Shown here piece by piece: positions 22,991 through 31,356 of a stretch of DNA of 31,356 nt. The position numbers were made by a program, and so were the translations under genes. Location: positions 1 to 31,356 of the forward strand of contig DATAYA010000165.1 of assembly GCA_036272815.1 (NCBI GenBank), written 5' to 3'. The notes under the pieces were generated by a model, which did not search any database, was not told the DNA's origin, and was given only the letters and a program-made list of their open reading frames with translations. Position 1 is the stretch's first letter. Each line of letters starts with the position of its first letter. This DNA comes from DATAYA01 sp036272815. GTDB taxonomy: Bacteria > Pseudomonadota > Alphaproteobacteria > Acetobacterales > Acetobacteraceae.

Positions 22991-24274
22991 TCAGCCCGGC
23001 CCGAGCACTGCCCGCGGCAGCCAGAGCGTCAGCACCGGCACGTAGGTGATGACCATGAGCACGATCAGCAAAAGCACCACAAATGGCAAAATACCGCGGA
23101 TCACCTCCGCGACCGGCGCGCGGGAGATGGTGGAGAGCACGAAGAGGTTGAGCCCGACCGGTGGATGGATCAGCCCGATCTCCATGTTGTGGGTGAAGAT
23201 GATCGAGAAATGCACCGGATCGACCCCGAGTGGCCGCAGCGCCGGTGCCAGGATCGGCAGCACCAGCAGCAGCGTCGCCGTCACCTCCAGGAAGCAGCCG
23301 AGCACCAGCAGAAGGAGGTTCATCGCCAGCAGGAATTGCCAGGTCTTGAAGCCGTGGCTGATCGCGAACTGCACCAGTCGCGCGGGCAGGCCGCTCTCCG
23401 TCATCCAGTGCCCGAAGGCCAGCGCGGTCGCGATGATGAGCATGATCGTCGCGGCACTGCGCATCCCGTCGGAGATGACATGCAGCGTCCGCGTCCAGTG
23501 GAAGCCGCGGTAGAAGATGAGCGAGACCAGCAGCGCCGCCACCGCCGACAGCGCCGCCGCCTCCGTGACCGTGACGATGCCGCCATAGATGCCGACCATG
23601 ACCACCGCCGGCACCGCCAGCGCCGGCAGCGCCCGGACCGTCACCCGCAGCCGCTGCGCGAAGGCCAGCGACGGCTCGCGCGGGAAATTGCGCCGCCGCG
23701 CGTCGTACAGCACCCAGAGGAAGAAAACCGCCGCCTGCAACAGTCCCGGCAGCACGCCTGCAAGGAACAGCCGCGGCACCGACTGCTCCGCCACGATGCC
23801 GTAGAGGATGAGCGGCAGGCTCGGCGGGATCACGATGCCGATCGTCCCCGCCGCCCCCACCACGCCCAACGCGAACGACCGCGGATAGCCGCGCTCGATC
23901 ATCGCCGGCACCAGGATCGTGCCCATCGCCAGCGCCGTCGCGACCGACGAGCCGCAGATCGCCGCGAACAGCGTGCAGGACAGCACCGTCACCAGACCCA
24001 GCGAGCCGCGCACGCCGCCGAGCCACGCCGCCGCGAAATCCACCAGCGCCCGGGCGACGCCGCCGAAGCGCATGAACGCCGCCGCCATCACGAACAGCGG
24101 TAATGCCATCAGCGTCGGCGAATTGAGCTGGTCGATGACCTGCTGTGCGACGCCGACCAGCGGCTGGGCGGACGCGAGATAGAGCACGCTCGCGCAGGCG
24201 CCGAGCACGAGGAAGATCGGCATCCCGCAGGCGAGGAGGCCGAAGAACAGGGCGAGGAATCCGGCGGTGAGCAT
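22991..24274 (-). CDS. dctM: TRAP transporter large permease subunit (DctM)
   Basis: A 427-residue integral membrane protein with 12 or more hydrophobic segments, the ion-coupled transport channel of a tripartite ATP-independent periplasmic transporter. DctM landmarks include GMPIFLVLGACASVLYL, the CGSSVATALAMGTILVPAM region, GAAGTIGIVIPPSLPLILYGIVAEQSVPRLF and the late HNMEIGLIHPPVGLNLFV block. It should take up a small organic acid with sodium or proton together with DctP and DctQ. ATG 24274 lacks a good Shine-Dalgarno sequence. It is separated from dctQ by 76 bases containing a strong palindrome, unusual because dctQ and dctM are often tightly linked. Confidence 0.94.
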   Translation of the reverse strand: MLTAGFLALFFGLLACGMPIFLVLGACASVLYLASAQPLVGVAQQVIDQLNSPTLMALPLFVMAAAFMRFGGVARALVDFAAAWLGGVRGSLGLVTVLSCTLFAAICGSSVATALAMGTILVPAMIERGYPRSFALGVVGAAGTIGIVIPPSLPLILYGIVAEQSVPRLFLAGVLPGLLQAAVFFLWVLYDARRRNFPREPSLAFAQRLRVTVRALPALAVPAVVMVGIYGGIVTVTEAAALSAVAALLVSLIFYRGFHWTRTLHVISDGMRSAATIMLIIATALAFGHWMTESGLPARLVQFAISHGFKTWQFLLAMNLLLLVLGCFLEVTATLLLVLPILAPALRPLGVDPVHFSIIFTHNMEIGLIHPPVGLNLFVLSTISRAPVAEVIRGILPFVVLLLIVLMVITYVPVLTLWLPRAVLGPG

Positions 24275-24308
24275 CAGCTAAGGCGAGAGGCTCTGCCCCT
24301 CGACCCCG

Positions 24309-24328
24309 CTGGGGCCTGGAGGCCCCAG
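24309..24328. repeat. GC-rich palindrome inside the TRAP operon
   Basis: A perfect eight-base inverted repeat, CTGGGGCC and GGCCCCAG, around a TGGA tetraloop, flanked by runs of C. It fills the gap between dctQ and dctM and resembles the element at 9254-9278. It may be a REP-like element, an attenuator or an mRNA-processing site that sets dctM levels below those of dctP and dctQ. Confidence 0.6.
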
Positions 24329-24350
24329 ACCCCCGTTCGTCGAAATGGCA

Positions 24351-24920
24351 TCAGTCGGCCGGCGGGGCGTCTAGTGGCATGTCATGCGGGCCGTGGCCGG
24401 GGGACATCGTGCTCGGGTCGTAGCGGAACAGATACCGCCAGAGGCGGTCGGCATAGCGGATCGCCATCAGGCCGCCACCCGTGGGCAGCGCGAGATAATA
24501 GATCCACATCGGGAATTGCAGTGCCGTCGAACTGCGCTCGTCCAGCATGCGCGCGGTCTGCACGATCTCGACGCCGTACCACACGAGGCCGCCGCAGAAC
24601 ACGAGTGCGACGATGCAGTTGAACACCTCCACCCAGCGCTGCACCCGCACCGGGATGATCCGCAGCACCACGTCCGGCCGCACATGCCCGTCGGTGCGCA
24701 CGAGCTGCGACGAGGTCAGCATGATCGCCCAGATGACCAGATAGACGATCACCTCCTCGGCGTAGCTGATCGCGTGCTGCGGCGTGACATAGCGCCCGAC
24801 GACCTGGATCAGCCCGATCGCGAGTGCGATCAGGCCAAGCAGGCCGGCCAGCGTCTGCTCCGTCCAGTTCCAGACGTGCGGCAGACGTTCGGCACCCAGC
24901 AGACGGTCAGCCCGTCGCAC
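24351..24920 (-). CDS. dctQ: TRAP transporter small permease subunit (DctQ)
   Basis: A 189-residue membrane protein with four predicted helices: LLGLIALAIGLIQVVGRY, EEVIVYLVIWAIMLTSSQLV, VEVFNCIVALVFCGGLVWYG and WIYYLALPTGGGLMAIRYADRLW. The ISYAEEVIVYLVIW stretch is the family's typical acidic-aromatic segment at helix 2. DctQ forms the membrane complex with DctM. The start is GTG 24920, overlapping the end of dctP by 14 bases; no Shine-Dalgarno sequence is visible, so coupling is likely. The polar, Pro-rich tail (SPGHGPHDMPLDAPPAD) is not conserved in the family. Confidence 0.9.
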   Translation of the reverse strand: MRRADRLLGAERLPHVWNWTEQTLAGLLGLIALAIGLIQVVGRYVTPQHAISYAEEVIVYLVIWAIMLTSSQLVRTDGHVRPDVVLRIIPVRVQRWVEVFNCIVALVFCGGLVWYGVEIVQTARMLDERSSTALQFPMWIYYLALPTGGGLMAIRYADRLWRYLFRYDPSTMSPGHGPHDMPLDAPPAD

Positions 24921-25932
24921 CGGCGCCCGCGAGCACCAGCTTGACCATCTCCGGCGAGACGTGGATCGCGCGCGCCTCCTCCGCCGTGTGCGGCATCATC
25001 TTCGCGCGCTCCGCCGCACTCTGCGCCGGTGTCGGATCGACAAACTTGACGCCATGCTGCTCGAGCAGCTTCCGCGCCTCCACCTGCGCGGCTGCCATCC
25101 GGACGCGGTAGGTCGGAATGTTCTCGGCCCAGACCGTGATGAAGGTCTTCTGCAGGTCGGCGGGCAGCTTGCCGAACCAGTCGGCGCGGATCATCGGGAT
25201 GTATTCGCCGATGAACTGATGGTCCTCGTAGGCGTAGCGCACTCCTGAATCCCACAGCTTGGCGCTGGCGAGGCTCTCGTTGGTCGAGACCAGCGCGTCG
25301 AACGTGCCCTGGCTGAGCGCCAGCGGCACTTGCGGCCACGCGGTCGTGTTCGGGATGCCGCCGAGGAACCGCGCACGCCAGGACTGCCCGGCGCCGCCCG
25401 GGTTGCGGATCTTGAGCCCGCGCAGATCAGCAAGCGAATTGAGCGGCCTCTTCGTGCTGTACCAGTTCTGGAATCCGAGATCGAGCCACGGCCCGAGCAC
25501 GCTCACCCGCAGCCTGGTCGCGATCTGGTGGTCGAGATACTCACCCGCCGGCCCGTCGATGACGCGGTGGACCGTGGCGATCGACTGCGCGTAAAGCGGC
25601 GGGAGCTGGAAGAAATCGGCATCCGGCACGATGCCGGTGATCGTCCAGCTTCCCGGGCAGGCCATCTCCACCTGGTCCTGGATCAGCGCCTTGCCGACCT
25701 CCAGATCGGGAAATAGCGAGCCACTCTCGAACATCTTCCATTGCAGCCGCCCGCCCGAGGCGGCCGCGACCTTGCCGAGATAGTCACGGATCGAGACGTT
25801 GCGGCCGTGCGAGGGCGCGGTGTCGAGCGAGCAGCGCAACTTGTAGGTGGTCTGCGCCCGCGCGACGAACGGGGCGCCCAAGGGAACAGCGGCGGCGGTT
25901 GCGGCGACGAAGCCGCGGCGGGTCACACGCAT
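24907..25932 (-). CDS. dctP: TRAP transporter solute-binding protein (DctP)
   Basis: A 341-residue periplasmic binding protein of the DctP family. It starts with a twin-arginine signal (TRRGFVAATAAAVPLGAPFVARA, probable cleavage after ARA near residue 27), so it is likely exported folded. The mature domain has the family's ligand-binding core: NWYSTKRPLNSLADLRGLKIR, with the conserved Arg that usually pairs with a substrate carboxylate, followed by TTAWPQVPLALSQGTFDALV. The ligand cannot be named. Length and order are normal. ATG 25932 has a GGGAG site; a longer form to 26028 would run back into flhG and lacks signal-peptide logic. It starts 55 bases after flhG, with a hairpin between, and probably begins its own unit. 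Confidence 0.93.
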   Translation of the reverse strand: MRVTRRGFVAATAAAVPLGAPFVARAQTTYKLRCSLDTAPSHGRNVSIRDYLGKVAAASGGRLQWKMFESGSLFPDLEVGKALIQDQVEMACPGSWTITGIVPDADFFQLPPLYAQSIATVHRVIDGPAGEYLDHQIATRLRVSVLGPWLDLGFQNWYSTKRPLNSLADLRGLKIRNPGGAGQSWRARFLGGIPNTTAWPQVPLALSQGTFDALVSTNESLASAKLWDSGVRYAYEDHQFIGEYIPMIRADWFGKLPADLQKTFITVWAENIPTYRVRMAAAQVEARKLLEQHGVKFVDPTPAQSAAERAKMMPHTAEEARAIHVSPEMVKLVLAGAGATG

Positions 25933-25962
25933 CGGACGTCTCCCAGCGTTTTCGTTGCACCC

Positions 25963-25981
25963 AGCGTGCGGGCGGCACGCT
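25963..25981 (-). terminator. candidate hairpin after flhG
   Basis: A perfect seven-base stem (AGCGTGC and GCACGCT, loop of five) lies just after the flhG stop and before dctP. No U-run follows, so it would be a weak intrinsic terminator at best; it does mark the border between the flagellar and TRAP units. Confidence 0.4.
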
Positions 25982-25987
25982 CTTGCG

Positions 25988-26758
25988 TCAAGCGGCGGGA
26001 AGAAGCGTCGCGGCCAGCGCGCCGACATCCGTGGCGGCCGGGGTGTTCGGATGCCGCGTCAGCAGCAGACCCTGGCGACGGATCGCATCGCGCACCCGTT
26101 CGTCGCGGCGGATGATGGCGGCGAGCGGCGGCGCGGCACCGAGAAAGGTGCGGCAGGCCCGCGCCAGCGTCTCGTAGGTGCGCCGCCCGCTCGCCTCGCT
26201 GCCGGCCTGGTTGACCGCGACCGCGGCATTCGGGCCCGCCGCCCGCCGGTCGCCGGCATTGAGCTTGAGCAGCGCATAGGCGTCGGTGATCGAAGTCGGC
26301 TCCTCGGTCGCGACCACCAGCAGCCGGTCCGCCCAGGCCGCCATGCGCCGCACCGCCCGGTCAATGCCCGCACCGAGATCGAGCAGCACGACGTCGTAGT
26401 CGCGCGCCGCCGCCTCCAGGGCTGCGAGGACCGCCTCCAGCGCCGCCGGATCGAGCGCCGCGAGCGATCCCGAGCCGGAGCGCCCAGCGAGAACGGAAAA
26501 CCCGCCCGGCGGATGCGCCAGTACCGCGGCGGCGAGCGGCACGCGCCCGGCCACCACCGCGGCAAGATCGTGCGCCGGCGTCAGCCCGAGCTGGATGTCG
26601 ACGTTGGCCAGCCCGAGATCGCCGTCGAACAGCAGCACCCGCCGCCCCTGCCCCGCTAGCGCGTGCGCCAGCGTGATCGCGAGCCATGTCTTCCCGACGC
26701 CGCCCTTGCCGGAGGCGATCGCGATCAGGCGGCCGCGGCGCGGCATCGTCTCGGTCAT
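25988..26758 (-). CDS. flhG: FlhG/MinD-like ATPase (flagellar number regulator)
   Basis: A 256-residue MinD/ParA-type ATPase. The deviant Walker A KGGVGKT is at residues 18-24, then LLFDGDLGLANVDIQLG (switch I Asp45/Asp47) and a Walker B-like VVLLDLGAGIDRAV. GDLGLANVDIQLG is the usual FlhG/FleN pattern. FlhG works with FlhF to set flagellar number and place, moving between cytoplasm and membrane. The N-terminus is very short (MTETMPRRGR) and lacks the DQAxxLR activator helix that stimulates FlhF GTPase in studied proteins. ATG 26758 overlaps the flhF stop by four bases. The C-terminus is short too, and a membrane-targeting amphipathic helix is not obvious. It is the last gene of the flagellar unit. 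Confidence 0.88.
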   Translation of the reverse strand: MTETMPRRGRLIAIASGKGGVGKTWLAITLAHALAGQGRRVLLFDGDLGLANVDIQLGLTPAHDLAAVVAGRVPLAAAVLAHPPGGFSVLAGRSGSGSLAALDPAALEAVLAALEAAARDYDVVLLDLGAGIDRAVRRMAAWADRLLVVATEEPTSITDAYALLKLNAGDRRAAGPNAAVAVNQAGSEASGRRTYETLARACRTFLGAAPPLAAIIRRDERVRDAIRRQGLLLTRHPNTPAATDVGALAATLLPAA

Positions 26759-27621
26759 GCGGCAATCCCCGGTCGCAACAGGCGGTCGGCAAGAAACTCC
26801 GGCGTGAGCGGCACCCGCCCCTCGGGCGCACCGGGGCCGATGCCTGCCTCGGCCAGAGCGAGCCGCCCGGCAGCGGCGGCGGCGAGCACCGCGCCGAGCC
26901 GGCGGGCGAGGTCGAGCCGGGTCGCGACCAACAGCGTCGCCCCGGCCTCGGCATAGGCACAGGCGAGGTCGGCGGCCTCTGACGGATCGAGGCCGGCCGG
27001 GAGCACGAGTGCCATCGTCGCACCGACCGCCTCCGCGAGGGCGGCGATCGCGGCGCGCTGCTCCGCGCGGAACGGGTCCGTGCCGGGTGCGTCGATCAGC
27101 ACCGGCGCGCCTGCCTGCCGCCGGGCAAGTGCGCGTTGCAGCATCTCGGGGTCGGCGGCGACGATCAGGCTCAAGCCAAGCAGGCGGGTATAGGCGGCGA
27201 GTTGCTCGGCGGCCCCTGCGCGCTGGGCGTCGGCGGTGACAACGAGCGGCGGCACGCCTGCGAGCACCAGGCGGGTCGCCAGCCGGGCGGCGGTCAGCGT
27301 CTTGCCGGCGCCGGGCGGCCCGACCAGCAGCAGGGGCGGGTCGTCGCCGTCGAGCGGCAACGGGGCGAAGCGCAGCGTCGCCGCCAATGCCTCGGCGAGC
27401 CGCGACGCCGGAAGCGCTGCCGCCAGCGCCGGCGGCACGCCATGCCAAGCCAGCCGATCGGGCGGCGGCGGCATCTCCTCTACCGGCTCGAGCGCCGCCG
27501 TCAGTTCGACGCCGCCGGTGCAGCGGCGGCTGGACAGGATCAGCGCGTCCGACCCCAGCTCGGCGCGGACCAGCGCCATCGCCGCCGCGGTGCTGGCCGC
27601 GCGGTAGAGTTTAAGCCGCAT
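26755..27621 (-). CDS. flhF: FlhF-like SRP-type GTPase, short form
   Basis: FlhF marks the site where a polar flagellum is built. The N-terminus (MRLKLYRAASTAAAMALVRAEL, then GSDALILSSRR) is the standard FlhF start, and the G domain carries P-loop GPPGAGKT (101-108), a DAQRAGAAEQL motif (131-141), TRLD at 234-237 as the G4 equivalent and VPLTPEFLADRL near the end. At 288 residues it is much shorter than usual (about 350-450), because the basic B domain between N-terminus and G domain is almost missing. The G3 motif DTAG reads DAPG (177-180). ATG 27621 overlaps the flhA stop by one base. Gene order makes the identity secure; full GTPase activity is less certain. Confidence 0.85.
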   Translation of the reverse strand: MRLKLYRAASTAAAMALVRAELGSDALILSSRRCTGGVELTAALEPVEEMPPPPDRLAWHGVPPALAAALPASRLAEALAATLRFAPLPLDGDDPPLLLVGPPGAGKTLTAARLATRLVLAGVPPLVVTADAQRAGAAEQLAAYTRLLGLSLIVAADPEMLQRALARRQAGAPVLIDAPGTDPFRAEQRAAIAALAEAVGATMALVLPAGLDPSEAADLACAYAEAGATLLVATRLDLARRLGAVLAAAAAGRLALAEAGIGPGAPEGRVPLTPEFLADRLLRPGIAA

Positions 27622-29696
27622 CAGATCGTGCCCACGGTGCGGATGCGCACGCGCGGGAAGATTTCGCCCTGCGCCAGCACCGGTGTCGCCGGCCGGACCC
27701 GCTCGACCACCGCGCGGACGTGCAGCCGGATCGCGCCGCTGGTCAGCAGCACCGGCGTCTCGCCGCCGGCGCCGGGCGCCTCGAACACGGCGCGCAGGCG
27801 CTGGACGAACTCAGCGAGCCGGCTCGGCGCGATCGCGAGCTGGCGGTCCTCGGCCGGCCCCACCAGCGCGTCGGCGAACGCCATCTCCCATTCCGGCGAC
27901 AGCGTCACCAGCGGGATGTAACCGTTCGCCGACAGATGGCTGTCGCTGATCTGGCGCGCCAGCCGCACCCGGACATGTGCCACGATCGCCGCGGTGCTGC
28001 GCAGCCCGTGGCTAGACGCCTCCTGCACGCCTTCAAGGATCGTCGGCAGATCGCGCACCGACACGCGCTCGGCGAGCAGCGATTGCAGCACCCGCTGGAT
28101 GCCGCCCACGGTGATCTGGGCCGGGATCAGGTCGGAGATCAGCTTGCTCGTCTCGCGCGGCAGCTCGTCGAGCAGCTTCTGCGTCTCGGCGTAGGAGAGC
28201 AGGTCGGCGATGGTGTCGCGCACCACCTCGGTCAAATGCGTCGTCAGCACGCTCGGCGGATCGACGACGGTGCAGCCGCGCGCCATCGCCTCTTCCCGCC
28301 GCGCCGGTTCGATCCAGAGCGCGGGCAGGCCGAAGGCGGGCTCGGTCGTGCGCTCGCCCGGCAGGTCGGGCAGGCCGCCGCCGGGGTCCATCGCCAGCAG
28401 CAGCGTCGCGCGCAGTTCGCCGCGGCCGGCCTCGATCTCCTTGATGCGGATCACGTAGCTGTCGGCGGCGAGCTGCATGTTGTCCTGGATGCGCACCGGC
28501 GGCAGCACGAAGCCCATCTCGGCCGCGATCGAGCGGCGCAGCGCGCGGATCTGCTCGGTCAGCCGCGGCTGCTCGCCGCCGGCGAGCGGCAGCAGGCCGT
28601 AGCCGAGTTCGAGCCGGATCGTGTCGATGCGCAGCGCGTCTGCGATCGGCGGCTCGGCCGGTGCCGCGGGCGGCGGCGGTGCGGCCGGCTCCCCGCTGCC
28701 CAGCGGGCGCTTGTGCCGCATCCAGGCACCGCCGCCGGCCAGGCCGGCAAGCCCCGCGAAGGGCAGGAACGGCAGCCCCGGCATCAGCGCGAGTACGGCA
28801 GCCGCACCGGCCGCGAGCGCCAGCGGCTTGGTGCTGCCGCCGAGCTGCCGCACCAGGGCCGCATCCGCCGAGCCCTCGACCCCGCCTTTGGTGACGACGA
28901 TGCCGGCCGCGGTTGACACCAGGAGTGCGGGGATCTGTGAGACGAGCCCGTCACCCACGGTCAGCGTGGTGAAGGTGGCAGCGGCCGAGGCAAGCGCCAT
29001 CCCGTGCTGCGCCACCCCGATCACAAGGCCGCCCACGATGTTGATGACGACGATCAGCAGCCCCGCGATCGCGTCGCCGCGGACGAATTTCGCGGCACCG
29101 TCCATGGCGCCGAAGAAGCCGCTCTCCTCCTCCAGCTCGCGGCGGCGGCGGCGCGCCGATTGCTCGTTGATGAGCCCGGCGGAGAGATCGCTGTCGATCG
29201 CCATCTGTTTGCCGGGCATCGCATCGAGGCTGAACCGGGCGGCGACCTCGGCGATGCGGCCGGAGCCCTTGGTGATGACCATGAAGTTCACCACCAGCAG
29301 GATCGCGAACACGATCGCGCCGATCACCACGTCGCCGCCCATCAGGAAGCCGCCGAAGGCCGCCACGACATGCCCCGCAGCGAGCGGACCCTGTGCGCCA
29401 TCGCTCAGGATCAGCCGCGTCGTCGCAACCTCGAGCGACAGCCGGAACAGCGTCGTCAGCAGCAGCAGCGTCGGGAAACTGGTGAAGTCGAGCGGGCGCG
29501 CGAGGAACAGCGCCACCATCAGCACCAGCACCGAGATCGTGATCGAGGTGGCGAGCCCGACATCGAGCAGCACCGGCGGCAGGGGCAGGACCAGGATCGC
29601 GAGCAGGCCGACGACGCCGAGTGCGAGCCCGACATCGCTGCCCGGCGCGTATTGGCGCAAGCGGCCGAACGCGGACGGCAGGGCGAGTGCGGCCAC
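27621..29696 (-). CDS. flhA: flagellar biosynthesis protein FlhA
   Basis: FlhA is the large membrane gate of the flagellar type III export apparatus. The 691-residue product has a typical length, with about eight N-terminal membrane helices and a cytoplasmic C-terminal half. The FHIPEP signature is clear at residues 147-170 (RIAEVAARFSLDAMPGKQM, then AIDSD). The C-terminal domain begins after a Pro/Ala-rich linker (about 340-355) and includes the chaperone-docking region. The start is GTG 29696, seven bases after the flbD stop, with no Shine-Dalgarno sequence; coupled translation is likely. No oddities were seen apart from the GTG start. Confidence 0.95.
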   Translation of the reverse strand: MAALALPSAFGRLRQYAPGSDVGLALGVVGLLAILVLPLPPVLLDVGLATSITISVLVLMVALFLARPLDFTSFPTLLLLTTLFRLSLEVATTRLILSDGAQGPLAAGHVVAAFGGFLMGGDVVIGAIVFAILLVVNFMVITKGSGRIAEVAARFSLDAMPGKQMAIDSDLSAGLINEQSARRRRRELEEESGFFGAMDGAAKFVRGDAIAGLLIVVINIVGGLVIGVAQHGMALASAAATFTTLTVGDGLVSQIPALLVSTAAGIVVTKGGVEGSADAALVRQLGGSTKPLALAAGAAAVLALMPGLPFLPFAGLAGLAGGGAWMRHKRPLGSGEPAAPPPPAAPAEPPIADALRIDTIRLELGYGLLPLAGGEQPRLTEQIRALRRSIAAEMGFVLPPVRIQDNMQLAADSYVIRIKEIEAGRGELRATLLLAMDPGGGLPDLPGERTTEPAFGLPALWIEPARREEAMARGCTVVDPPSVLTTHLTEVVRDTIADLLSYAETQKLLDELPRETSKLISDLIPAQITVGGIQRVLQSLLAERVSVRDLPTILEGVQEASSHGLRSTAAIVAHVRVRLARQISDSHLSANGYIPLVTLSPEWEMAFADALVGPAEDRQLAIAPSRLAEFVQRLRAVFEAPGAGGETPVLLTSGAIRLHVRAVVERVRPATPVLAQGEIFPRVRIRTVGTI

Positions 29697-29703
29697 GCGC
29701 GGT

Positions 29704-31049
<1,346 letters not shown>

Positions 31050-31053
<4 letters not shown>

Positions 31054-31356
31054 GCGCTGTGCTCGGCCTTGACGATCTCGGTCATCGTGACGCCGAGCCG
31101 GTTCTCGTCCACCATCACCACCTCGCCGCGCGCGACCAGGCGGTTGTTGACGTAGATGTCGATCGCCTCGCCGAGCTTGCGGTCGAGTTCGACGACGGCG
31201 CCGCGGCCGAGCTTGAGAAGCTGGCTCACCTGCATCGTGGACTTGCCGAGCACGGCGCTCACGGTCACGGGTATGTCGTAGACGGCTTCGAGGTCGCGGG
31301 CGCTGCGCGGCGAACCGATCTCGGCCGATGGCGGCACGGGCTCGGCGAGGTCGGAG
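31050..31356 (-). CDS. fliN: flagellar motor switch protein FliN (start outside window)
   Basis: The C-terminal SpoA-type domain of FliN, part of the cytoplasmic C-ring that sets rotation direction. The visible part has the family core: VYDIPVTVSAVLGKSTMQVS, QLLKLGRGAVVELD, AIDIYVNNRLVARGEVVMVD and NRLGVTMTEIV. A GTG at 31337 could give a 95-residue protein, but the frame stays open to the window edge with plausible residues (SDLAEPVPPSAEIG), so the true start is probably outside. The stop overlaps flbD ATG by four bases, making this part of one fliN-flbD-flhA-flhF-flhG unit. Confidence 0.92.

Noticed and set aside
22929..24026. Long in-frame extension of msrA into the dctM region
   Set aside because: The added residues are an out-of-frame reading of dctM; MsrA starts at ATG 22928 with a strong ribosome-binding site.

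Overview
This is a GC-rich, gene-dense bacterial chromosome segment. It most likely comes from an alphaproteobacterium of the order Rhodospirillales, probably an Acetobacteraceae-like lineage. Supporting signs are the purL-bolA-grxD gene order, an FlbD-type flagellar sigma-54 activator, an Atm1-type ABC exporter, a complete TRAP transporter, and short GC-rich intergenic palindromes with a GGGGCC..GGCCCC core. The family-level assignment is inference. No rRNA, tRNA, CRISPR array, insertion sequence or phage gene was seen. There is no gap over 300 bases; the longest gene-free stretch (4057-4232) holds two divergent promoters.

Left part (1-6600): the end of an unrecognised gene is followed by purL-bolA-grxD-DUF2237, which joins purine synthesis to the BolA/CGFS-glutaredoxin iron-sulfur pair. 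Facing it is rpsD (ribosomal protein S4), which shares a divergent promoter region with a small two-helix membrane protein. Then cysS and trmJ lie back to back on the minus strand.

Middle part (6600-19100): a divergent Nramp-family metal transporter and a short glutamine-synthetase-family ligase run on the plus strand. They converge on a minus-strand group: an Atm1-like ABC exporter, a small unknown protein and a cysteine hydrolase. A plus-strand run follows: a DUF4743/NUDIX protein, a LysR regulator, a DsbA-family oxidoreductase, an oxalate-CoA-ligase-like AMP-forming enzyme, a ketopantoate-reductase-family protein, a three-helix CBU_0592-like membrane protein and a sugar-porter-type MFS transporter.

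Right part (19100-31356): on the minus strand are a CinA-N-like protein and a GNAT-MutT fusion. On the plus strand a protein with an SLGDNCEFG motif overlaps an acyl carrier protein; this pair is the best candidate for an undescribed function. The rest is one long minus-strand stretch. Read in transcription order it is fliN (cut by the window edge), flbD, flhA, flhF and flhG, all tightly overlapped, then the TRAP genes dctP-dctQ-dctM and msrA.

A pattern cuts across the window. Several genes that head transcription units (purL, the 4233 membrane gene, the NUDIX gene, the DsbA gene, the SLGDNCEFG gene, perhaps cysS) lack a Shine-Dalgarno sequence and carry a -10-like hexamer 4-8 bases before the start codon, as expected for leaderless mRNAs. 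Genes inside operons mostly have clear AGGAG-type sites or overlapping stop/start codons. All promoter calls were made by eye from consensus and are tentative.
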